Shown here in pieces: positions 1-5,098 of a stretch of 9,725 nucleotides of DNA. The stretch spans positions 1 through 9,725 of the forward strand of contig JANOKS010000127.1 of assembly GCA_031419455.1 (NCBI GenBank). The letters are read 5' to 3'. The stretch is from UBA7672 sp031419455 (lineage in GTDB: Bacteria > Pseudomonadota > Alphaproteobacteria > Caulobacterales > Hyphomonadaceae). The position numbers and the translations under genes were made by a program. Positions within the stretch are counted from its first letter, which is position 1, and each line of letters opens with the position of its first letter. The notes beneath the pieces are model-generated. The model was not told where the DNA came from. It saw nothing but the letters and a program-made list of their open reading frames with translations, and did not search any database.

Positions 1-139
1 GATGCGAGACGCCCAGGAGCGATCCTTCGATGCTTGCTGGTCTCGCGTCGGCCAGTTGCTCTCCTGCTTCACAAAACAGGAATGCGCCAACTACCTCGCC
101 AACTCAGGATACGCTTCCACCTAAAGCGATCACGCTCTA
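1..139 (+). mobile_element. Right end of an IS630-family insertion sequence (partial)
   Basis: The element enters from outside the window and ends here. It holds the 3' end of the transposase gene followed by about 15 non-coding bases. Read inward from the right edge, the terminus is GAGCGTGATCGCTTTAGG, which I take as the terminal inverted repeat. The left end is not visible, so the repeat cannot be confirmed by pairing. The edge lies at a CTAG (137-140). IS630-family elements duplicate a TA dinucleotide, and IS630 itself favours CTAG targets, so the TA at 138-139 is the expected target copy. Assignment rests mainly on the transposase tail; the exact boundary is inferred. Confidence 0.7.
2..124 (+). 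CDS. IS630-family transposase, C-terminal fragment (5' end outside window)
   Basis: Forty codons are open from base 2 to a TAA stop at 122-124. The translation ends in FTKQECANYLANSGYAST, preceded by a stretch around SFDACWSRVGQLL. This matches the conserved tail of IS630-type DDE transposases (typically a W..I/V. ... F..EEC.N.....GY pattern), which cut and paste the element at TA sites. The DDE catalytic residues lie upstream, outside the window, so activity cannot be judged. The in-frame ATG at 2-4 is internal methionine, not a start. The gene is on the opposite strand to the neighbouring DUF983 gene and converges on it. Recognition is from the family tail alone but the match is distinctive. 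Confidence 0.8.
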   Translation: MRDAQERSFDACWSRVGQLLSCFTKQECANYLANSGYAST

Positions 140-520
140 GTCCGCCTCCGCCTGCATCTCTCCTGCGCGCGACGCCCAGATCACGCCGACAAACAGCCCC
201 TTCATGCGCGGCAGCAGGAACAGGGTCAGTCCCACCACAAGCGACGCGATCAGGATGAATGCCATCCAGCTCGCCCGGGCATCCTGCGTCGCGAACAGGA
301 AGAAGGCCGGCGAGATCAGATGGCCGACGAGCAGGATGGTCGCCCAGGCCGGCGCATCGTCCGCGCGCACCTCGCCCGTCGGCTCGCCGCATGCCGTGCA
401 CGCGTCAGCCGGGCTCAGATAGCCACGCAGCAGCTTGCCATGCCCGCAGGCCGGACAGCGCAGGCGCAGGCCGCGGCGAACCGCTAGCCATGTGTCGCGG
501 GGAGGCGGTGATTGCTCCAT
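137..520 (-). CDS. DUF983 family membrane protein with zinc ribbon
   Basis: A 127-residue protein with an N-terminal four-cysteine zinc-ribbon-like pair, CPACG (about 22-26) and CTACG (41-45), the ADDAPAW signature (about 53-59) and two hydrophobic membrane segments (about 60-77 and 85-103). This order is diagnostic of DUF983, a short inner-membrane family of unknown function common in Alphaproteobacteria. I chose the ATG at 520 because family members start shortly before the RRGLRLRCP segment. An in-frame TTG at 565 would add 15 residues that look non-conserved. No clear Shine-Dalgarno precedes either start. It lies 58 bases downstream of the PilZ gene on the same strand and may share its transcript. 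Its TAG stop is the exact point where the IS630 element begins, so the native C-terminus may have been slightly altered. Confidence 0.88.
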   Translation of the reverse strand: MEQSPPPRDTWLAVRRGLRLRCPACGHGKLLRGYLSPADACTACGEPTGEVRADDAPAWATILLVGHLISPAFFLFATQDARASWMAFILIASLVVGLTLFLLPRMKGLFVGVIWASRAGEMQAEAD

Positions 521-578
521 CCAGTCACTTGGCGCTCGCGCGGTGCGTCCGTCCACCAGCCGCAAGGTCGCATCCGGC

Positions 579-923
579 TCAGGTCTTGACGAACTGAAGG
601 CCTGCGGCGCCGCGCGTCTGCCAGATCACGTAGGCCCAGGTCTTCAACCGCAGGGTCGGCTCTGACAGCAGCACCCGGTCGGGAAGCTGGATGTCGCGCA
701 TGAACTCGATCCGGGCGCCGGTGTCGCTGACGTTCTTGACCACGACATCCACCCGCTCACCCGTGATGAAGGACAATGAGGCGGCCTTGAAGGTGGGCTT
801 GCGATCGGAACGCTTTTCACTCGGCGCGACGGAAGAGTAGGTCACTTCCTCCACCGGCACGTCCGTTATCTTGCGCATGCGCTGCGCAAGTGGATCGGGC
901 TTATCGGGCGTCTTCTTGAACAT
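579..923 (-). CDS. PilZ domain protein (putative c-di-GMP sensor)
   Basis: A 114-residue cytoplasmic protein. An arginine-rich segment KRSDRKP (about 37-43) is followed by a beta-strand run and NVSDTGA (64-70), which fits the PilZ N-x-S-x-x-G motif. The C-terminal half (WAYVIWQTRGAAGLQF) has the usual PilZ beta-barrel closing strands. PilZ domains bind cyclic di-GMP and signal to motility, surface or envelope functions. Here the canonical RxxxR is not exact (K37 to R41, or R38 to R41), so ligand binding is probable but not certain. The first 35 residues are charged and low in conservation. Start chosen at ATG 923 (MFKKTPDK); an in-frame TTG at 977 would extend it by 18 residues. No partner is evident; the DUF983 gene follows 58 bases downstream. 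Confidence 0.82.
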   Translation of the reverse strand: MFKKTPDKPDPLAQRMRKITDVPVEEVTYSSVAPSEKRSDRKPTFKAASLSFITGERVDVVVKNVSDTGARIEFMRDIQLPDRVLLSEPTLRLKTWAYVIWQTRGAAGLQFVKT

Positions 924-977
924 CGCGCACTGTTCGAATCCCACCCCTGCAGCATGATGGGCGATATCATTTAGCAA

Positions 978-1083
978 AAGCTTGCTACTTGTTGGTACGC
1001 TAACACACGGGCGAAAGTAGGAAACATAGGTTAAGTCGCCCGGTTTTATCGTGGCAACCGCGTCAGTCTGGCGTCAGGTTCCG
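978..1083. other. Intergenic region between PilZ gene and SDR gene
   Basis: It should hold the PilZ-gene promoter and the 3' end of the five-gene cluster transcript. I see no strong GC stem followed by a T run for either direction. It contains CTTGC-TAC-TTGTTGG (981-995), which resembles part of the palindrome in front of the TetR gene (minus strand CTTGCTTGTTGG) with three extra bases, and a short spaced inverted repeat TTAGC/GCTAA (971-975, 999-1003). One copy of a 12-base direct repeat lies at 1068-1079. Confidence 0.4.
1068..1079. repeat. Direct repeat copy A (12 bp)
   Basis: CTGGCGTCAGGT, identical to the copy at 3023-3034, located just past the stop of the SDR gene. A partial copy (GCGTCAG) also occurs at 1060-1066. 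No function is known. Confidence 0.4.
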
Positions 1084-1893
1084 TCAACCGACGGTCACGG
1101 AAGTTCCGCCATCCACCGGCAGGATTGCACCGGTGATGAAGCGCGCTTCGTCCGAACAGAGGAAAAGCGCGGCGAAGGCCGTATCCCAGCCCGATCCCAT
1201 CCGGCCCATCGGGACCCGCGCGTTGCGCTCGGCCCGCAGCGTCTCGGGTGATTTGCCGCTGGCTGCGGCGATGCCGGTGATCGCCATCGGCGTGTCCATC
1301 AGGCCCGGCATGATCACGTTGCAGCGGACATTGTGCTTCGCGTTGCCGGCGGCGACCACCGTGGTCAATCGGTTCACCGCCATCTTCGAGACCTCGTAGG
1401 TCACCATGTGATGCCCCGCGATCGCGGCCAGCGAGGAGATATTGCAGATCGCGCCGGACTTCTGCTGGCGCATCACGGGCAGGACATGGCGGATCGTCAT
1501 CGCCATCGATTTGAGGTTCACGTCCATGATGCGGTCCCACGCGTCTTCCTCGATCGCATGGGGCGGGGCGTCGCCGCGGCCGGTGCCGACATTGTTGACG
1601 AGGATGTCGATCCGCCCGAGCCGGGCGACAGCCTCGCGCGCGATGGCGGCGCAGTCGGCGCTGCGGGTGACGTCGGCCTGGAAGGCGAAAGCTTCCCCGG
1701 CTTGCGCGCCGCCTTCCGCGATGATCATGCGGACGGTTTCCTCCGCGCTGTCGAAGCGTTGATCGACGCACATCACCTGGGCGCCCTCGCGGGCGAACAG
1801 GATCGCCATCGCGCGGCCGTTGCCGATGGTCTCGCCTGGCGTTTGCCCCGCGCCGACGATGATCGCCGTCTTGCCCTCCAGCCGGCCGGTCAT
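1084..1893 (-). CDS. Short-chain dehydrogenase/reductase (SDR), classical type
   Basis: A 269-residue NAD(P)-dependent oxidoreductase, the normal size for a classical SDR. A Rossmann fold begins at about residue 9. Visible motifs are an unusual glycine-rich loop GAGQTPGETIGNG (14-26), Asp44 after the second strand (favouring NAD over NADP), NNVG (100-103) in place of NNAG, Asn126 in DVNLKS, Ser153, and Tyr166-x3-Lys170, giving a complete N-S-Y-K catalytic set. The C-terminus GAILPVDGG is typical of the family. The likely reaction is oxidation of a secondary alcohol or reduction of a ketone; the substrate is not evident. The ATG at 1893 shares one base with the TGA of the upstream CMD-family gene (TGATG), which indicates translational coupling and fixes the start. 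It is the last gene of the five-gene cluster. Confidence 0.92.
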   Translation of the reverse strand: MTGRLEGKTAIIVGAGQTPGETIGNGRAMAILFAREGAQVMCVDQRFDSAEETVRMIIAEGGAQAGEAFAFQADVTRSADCAAIAREAVARLGRIDILVNNVGTGRGDAPPHAIEEDAWDRIMDVNLKSMAMTIRHVLPVMRQQKSGAICNISSLAAIAGHHMVTYEVSKMAVNRLTTVVAAGNAKHNVRCNVIMPGLMDTPMAITGIAAASGKSPETLRAERNARVPMGRMGSGWDTAFAALFLCSDEARFITGAILPVDGGTSVTVG

Positions 1894-2462
1894 CAGAACG
1901 CTTTCAGGTCGGGATCGACTGTTTGCCCGTCTTCGACCTGGATGCCGAACGAATTGAGGATCATCGAGACCTGCGTGTACTGGCCGACCGTGAAGACGAG
2001 GTCCATGCACTGTCGCTCGCTGTAGTGCGTCGACAACTCGGCCCAGGACGGGTTGGAGACGAAGTGATCGCGGTTCAGATCATCCACCGCTGTCAGCAAT
2101 GCTCGCTCCGAAGCCGTCCACCCTTCTGCACCGGCGCCCGTCTTGATGCGCGCGATCTCCGCTGCATCGAGGCCCGACTGCAGGCCAATGCGATGATGCT
2201 GCGTCCACTCATAGCCGGACTTGCACAGACAGCCGACGCGCAGGATGGCGATCTCGCGGTCCCGCGGCGTGAGCGAATTCCGCGACATGATGTAACCGCC
2301 CCACCATGAGAAGGCGCGGAATGCATCCGGCGCGCGCACCAGCGTGCGGAAGATGTTGAGGATCGACCCGTCCTTCTGCCGCGATTTCGACAGGCGCTCG
2401 ACCTGCTCGGGCGTGAACTCGGAATCCTTCAGCGGCGCAATGCGGGGTTTGGCGAGGCGCAT
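1893..2462 (-). CDS. Carboxymuconolactone decarboxylase (CMD/AhpD-like) family protein
   Basis: A 189-residue, all-helical cytoplasmic protein. The CMD core is recognised from EIAILRVGCLCKSGYEW starting at Glu70, with Cys78, Cys80, Tyr84-Glu85-Trp86 and His89/His90. This corresponds to the conserved E...C...YEW..H arrangement of the CMD family. It has C-x-C rather than the CxxC redox pair of AhpD, so a peroxidase-reductant role is not supported. Related proteins often sit in catabolic clusters for aromatic, terpenoid or steroid compounds, but true 4-carboxymuconolactone decarboxylase is about 130 residues and this protein is longer at both ends, so I do not assign that reaction. The start is supported by a strong AAGGAG ribosome site five bases upstream that overlaps the stop of the VOC gene; its TGA overlaps the SDR start. 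Member of the TetR-led cluster. Confidence 0.85.
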   Translation of the reverse strand: MRLAKPRIAPLKDSEFTPEQVERLSKSRQKDGSILNIFRTLVRAPDAFRAFSWWGGYIMSRNSLTPRDREIAILRVGCLCKSGYEWTQHHRIGLQSGLDAAEIARIKTGAGAEGWTASERALLTAVDDLNRDHFVSNPSWAELSTHYSERQCMDLVFTVGQYTQVSMILNSFGIQVEDGQTVDPDLKAF

Positions 2463-2474
2463 GTGGTCTCCTTA
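2463..2474 (-). promoter_or_regulatory. Shine-Dalgarno site overlapping the upstream stop codon
   Basis: On the minus strand the sequence TAAGGAG (2474-2468) contains both the TAA stop of the lipoprotein gene (2474-2472) and an AAGGAG ribosome binding site, five bases before the ATG of the CMD-family gene. It is the strongest ribosome site in the cluster, and the overlap points to coupled translation of the two genes. Confidence 0.75.
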
Positions 2475-3011
2475 GTTTGGCGCGGGTGTTGTCGGCGCGG
2501 GCGCGGGCTGGCGAAGCGGCAGAAGTTCGAGCACGTAGCCGTCCGGATCCTTCGCGAAGCCGACAATGGCGCCGCCGACCTGTGCGCTTGGCTGCGGCTC
2601 GCACGTGACTTCATATCCGGCCGCCTTGATCTTCGCGGCCAGCGCGACGGGGTCCTTCACGCGCGTGACGATCTTGATCGGCAGGTCCTTGTAGGTGCGC
2701 GCCGAGCCGTCGGTCCAATGCATCAGCACGAGGTAGCTTTCGCCGTCGGGGTAGCGGAGGATTTCCTCGTCCATGTAGTCGATCTTGATGGAGCGGATTT
2801 TCTCCATCCCCATCACGTTGACGTAGAAGTCGGTCGATTTCGCGAGGTCGCTGACGCCGATGCCAACGGCGGAGAGCAGCGGATCCTTCTGCGGCGGCGC
2901 AGCTGTGGTCTCCGGAGCAGGCGCCGGCGCGGGTGTGGTTGGCGGCTCGCCACTGCAAGCGGCAAGCGCAAGCACGGCTGCTGCGATCAGGATACGTTTC
3001 AAAGGTCTCAC
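2472..3011 (-). CDS. VOC/glyoxalase-fold lipoprotein
   Basis: A 179-residue predicted lipoprotein. The N-terminus (MRPLKRILIAAAVLALAAC) has a basic n-region, a hydrophobic core and a lipobox LAAC with the acceptor at Cys19, so the mature protein should be anchored in the cell envelope facing the periplasm. A Pro/Thr/Ala linker (about 22-40) leads to one VOC module (about 45-165): VGIGVSDLAKSTDFYVNVMG at the start and DPDGYVLELL at the end. A second Pro/Ala tail (168-179) follows. VOC proteins include glyoxalase I, ring-cleaving dioxygenases and resistance proteins. The first usual metal ligand (His before VGI) is Ala48 here, while Glu162 is kept, so metal-dependent catalysis is doubtful. The start is GTG at 3011; an in-frame TTG three codons later is possible. 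It sits 46 bases after the AMP-binding gene and 9 before the CMD-family gene. Periplasmic placement is odd for a CoA-pathway cluster. Confidence 0.85.
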   Translation of the reverse strand: MRPLKRILIAAAVLALAACSGEPPTTPAPAPAPETTAAPPQKDPLLSAVGIGVSDLAKSTDFYVNVMGMEKIRSIKIDYMDEEILRYPDGESYLVLMHWTDGSARTYKDLPIKIVTRVKDPVALAAKIKAAGYEVTCEPQPSAQVGGAIVGFAKDPDGYVLELLPLRQPAPAPTTPAPN

Positions 3012-3022
3012 CCGTTTCTGGC

Positions 3023-3034
3023 CTGGCGTCAGGT
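3023..3034. repeat. Direct repeat copy B (12 bp)
   Basis: CTGGCGTCAGGT, identical to the copy at 1068-1079. This copy lies between the AMP-binding gene stop and the lipoprotein start. The two copies bracket the VOC, CMD and SDR genes. A 12-base repeat can occur by chance in a window this size. Confidence 0.4.
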
Positions 3035-3057
3035 CTAACGCGGCCAGAAGCGGGAGG

Positions 3058-4275
3058 CTATCCAGCTTTTCGGTCCGCGCCGCTGGCTAGGTTTGCCGGT
3101 CGTCCCGCCAGATACAGGAAACCATCCTGGTCGAGATGGCCTGCATCGCAGGTCGCGATGAAGCCCTGCGCGTCGCGGCGCGCCTGCCGCGCCTCGCCGC
3201 CGAGTTCGCACTCCAGCGTGCGGGGCGTGCGCGCCCAGATCTCGCCAATCACGCCGGCAGGCAGGCGCTGGCCGTACGCGTCGCGGATTTCCACTGCGGC
3301 GCCACGGACGGGGCGGCCGCAGCTGCCCCGTTTTGCCGCGAAGGATTCCGCTGGAAGCGTTGCAATATAGCCCGCCTGCGCTGACCCGTAGGCCTCGCTG
3401 ACGACCGGGCCGAAGACATCGATCAGCCACGCCTTGAGCATCCATGGCGCGGCGGCGCCGCCGATCGTCACGTCCTTGAGAGAGGAGGTATCGGCGGCGC
3501 CAATCTGGTCCGCATGCCGCCTCAGCTCGATGAAGGTTTCTGGGAATGCGCACCAGTGCGTGATGCGGCGCGTGCGGATCACGTCGAGTGCATCGGCCGC
3601 GTTGAACGCGCGCATCAAGACAACCTGGCGGCCGGCGGTCAGTGCAGCCCAGAACTGTGTGCCGCCCCAGCTGCGATGCATGGGCACGGTGATGAGCGAT
3701 GCGCCTTCCTCGGGAACGGGCGCGCGCGAGATCGAGGCAGGGGCGGCGCGGCGACGCGGCAGGGACACATAGCTGCCCACAGCGCCGGGCGTCCACGCCA
3801 TCAGCGAGGGCTGCACCCGGCCGAAGCGCGGCTGAGCCACGGGTGGAAACAGATCCCAGAAATTGTAGAAGCCGGGATAGGTCGCATCCATGCTGGCCCG
3901 CAGGCGCAGGCTCAGCCCATCAAGCGCCGCAGCGATCCTTACCGGCGCCATGTCGCCGACGATGATGGCGGAGACGCCGCTGGCGATCAGCTGCTGGCGG
4001 ATCGTGGCTGCGGGCAAATCAGGATCGAGTGTCAACAGGCGCGCATCGATCTTGGCGCACGCCAGCGCGATGACGGCCCACTCGACACGATTGCGGCAAC
4101 GCACGGCGATCACGTCGTCAACACCGAGGCCGCGCCCGGCGAAAGCATCGGCCAGCAGGTCGGCATACTCGTTCCATTCGCGATAGGTCAGCGACGACCG
4201 GCCCTCGTGCAGGGCAGGCTCGTCGCCACGCACGGCGGCCCAGTATTCGAGACTGCGCGCCGCAGGTTCGTTCAT
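3058..4275 (-). CDS. AMP-binding (acyl-CoA synthetase-like) protein, truncated and degenerate
   Basis: A 405-residue protein of the ANL adenylating superfamily, whose active members convert carboxylic acids to acyl-CoA via acyl-AMP. The N-terminal fold is recognisable: LTYREWNEYADLLADAF (29-45), the DPDLP region (84-88), the FPETFIEL region (244-251), DVTIGGAAAPWML (268-280), YGSAQAG (296-302) and GHLDQDGFLYLAGRP (379-393). Key positions are changed. The phosphate-binding TSGTTGxPK loop is replaced by TPGAVGSYV (162-170) without its lysine, YGSTE has Gln for Glu, and the TGD aspartate is His380. The protein stops after the hinge, about 100 residues short, so the C-terminal subdomain with the catalytic lysine is absent and is not found in any nearby frame. 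It is probably catalytically dead or in decay. ATG 4275 overlaps the TetR stop (ATGA), which supports this start; the ATG at 4356 lies inside the regulator gene. Confidence 0.8.
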   Translation of the reverse strand: MNEPAARSLEYWAAVRGDEPALHEGRSSLTYREWNEYADLLADAFAGRGLGVDDVIAVRCRNRVEWAVIALACAKIDARLLTLDPDLPAATIRQQLIASGVSAIIVGDMAPVRIAAALDGLSLRLRASMDATYPGFYNFWDLFPPVAQPRFGRVQPSLMAWTPGAVGSYVSLPRRRAAPASISRAPVPEEGASLITVPMHRSWGGTQFWAALTAGRQVVLMRAFNAADALDVIRTRRITHWCAFPETFIELRRHADQIGAADTSSLKDVTIGGAAAPWMLKAWLIDVFGPVVSEAYGSAQAGYIATLPAESFAAKRGSCGRPVRGAAVEIRDAYGQRLPAGVIGEIWARTPRTLECELGGEARQARRDAQGFIATCDAGHLDQDGFLYLAGRPANLASGADRKAG

Positions 4276-4919
4276 GCCTTGAGCGCGTTCCGCACGTTCG
4301 TCGCCAGGCTGTCGCGCATACGCGACAGGGAAACGTGATCGGGATTGATAAGCCACTGGAACAGAACTCCTCGCAGTGCAGCGACGATTAAAGATGCTTC
4401 GGTCCGTGCGCGCACGTCCCGCCGGACTTCGCCCAGCTGGCGTGCATCACGGATCAGGCCGGCAATGTCTTCCACCGCCTGTTGTGTGATACGCGCGCCG
4501 AGCGGGCGCAGATCGGCCCGGGTAAGGCCCGCGCCGAGCAACGCCTGGTAAACCCGCACAGTCGTCGGATCGCGTTCGGCGTCGTCTGCGCAGAAAACGA
4601 TCACGTCGATCAGGCGCTGGAGCCCGTGGCTTGCGATCGGGCCAGATCGCACGCGTTCGGAATATTGGGCGACGATGTAGTCGGCCAGCGCGTGAAGCAT
4701 CGCGCTCTTGGTGCCGAAATAGTGCGCGGGCAGGGCGCGGGAATAGCCGGCCGCCTCGCCAGCTTCGTTCAGGGTCAACTCGTCGAGACCACGCTCGGCG
4801 ACGATCGTCTTCGCCGCTTCGAGAATCGCACGCTCCGCCGTCTCGCGCCGCGCCGCCTGTGTCTGGCGGTCGGCCGCAGCGAGCGTGTCGCCCTGGCTGA
4901 GATTGCTTCGCAATGACAT
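4272..4919 (-). CDS. TetR/AcrR-family transcriptional regulator
   Basis: A 215-residue regulator, normal family length. The N-terminal DNA-binding domain spans about residues 27-77: RAILEAAKTIVAERGLDELT, then the helix-turn-helix NEAGEAAGYSRALPAHYFGT and KSAMLHAL. The C-terminal all-helical part (about 90-215) is the variable ligand-binding and dimerisation domain. TetR regulators usually repress until a pathway metabolite or acyl-CoA binds. It is the first gene of the cluster and overlaps the AMP-binding gene by ATGA, so it likely controls its own transcript and perhaps the divergent dehydrogenase gene. The start is uncertain: ATG 4919 (MSLRSN) leaves the 30-bp palindrome fully upstream, whereas in-frame ATG 4934 would lie inside the palindrome. 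Neither has a good Shine-Dalgarno, so a leaderless message is possible. Confidence 0.9.
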   Translation of the reverse strand: MSLRSNLSQGDTLAAADRQTQAARRETAERAILEAAKTIVAERGLDELTLNEAGEAAGYSRALPAHYFGTKSAMLHALADYIVAQYSERVRSGPIASHGLQRLIDVIVFCADDAERDPTTVRVYQALLGAGLTRADLRPLGARITQQAVEDIAGLIRDARQLGEVRRDVRARTEASLIVAALRGVLFQWLINPDHVSLSRMRDSLATNVRNALKA

Positions 4920-4930
4920 GACGCAATGCA

Positions 4931-4960
4931 ACATACTAGTTTGCCAACAAGCAAGTATGT
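4931..4960. promoter_or_regulatory. Imperfect palindrome, probable TetR operator
   Basis: A 30-base inverted repeat centred at 4945/4946. The outer arms ACATACT and AGTATGT pair perfectly over seven bases, and 11 of 15 pairs match in total, including an inner TTG/CAA. It lies 12 bases before the preferred TetR start and about 140 bases before the divergent dehydrogenase gene. Size, symmetry and place fit an autoregulatory TetR operator that could serve both directions. This is inferred from symmetry and position only. Confidence 0.6.
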
Positions 4961-5098
4961 GACGCTAGGGCAAGCTCCTGACCAAGTGTCGCAGACGTGG
5001 TGCGTCTCGATGGGATCTCCCCGCTGAGTTGACGACGGGCTGCCACCACGGCACGGAATCACCCGCTCCTGCACGCCGCCAGCTTAGGACCTCACCCC

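Noticed and set aside
1893..2462. Naming the CMD-family gene pcaC (4-carboxymuconolactone decarboxylase)
   Set aside because: The protein is much longer than PcaC, and no other protocatechuate-pathway genes are present; only the family fold is supported.
3035..3796. Possible frameshifted C-terminal domain of the AMP-binding protein in an overlapping minus-strand frame
   Set aside because: The frame has none of the conserved C-terminal ANL motifs, so a simple frameshift does not explain the truncation.
3514..4338. A 274-codon plus-strand open frame antisense to the AMP-binding gene
   Set aside because: Composition is typical of antisense shadow translation, with no recognisable domain and no ribosome site, while the opposite strand encodes a recognisable fold.
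4993..5007. Short inverted repeat AGACG-tggtg-CGTCT in the divergent intergenic region
   Set aside because: Five-base arms are too common by chance, and the 4931-4960 palindrome is a far better operator candidate.
5029..5057. TTGACG as a -35 box for the dehydrogenase gene
   Set aside because: The bases 17 nucleotides downstream (CACGGA) do not resemble a -10 element, so I cannot support a promoter here.
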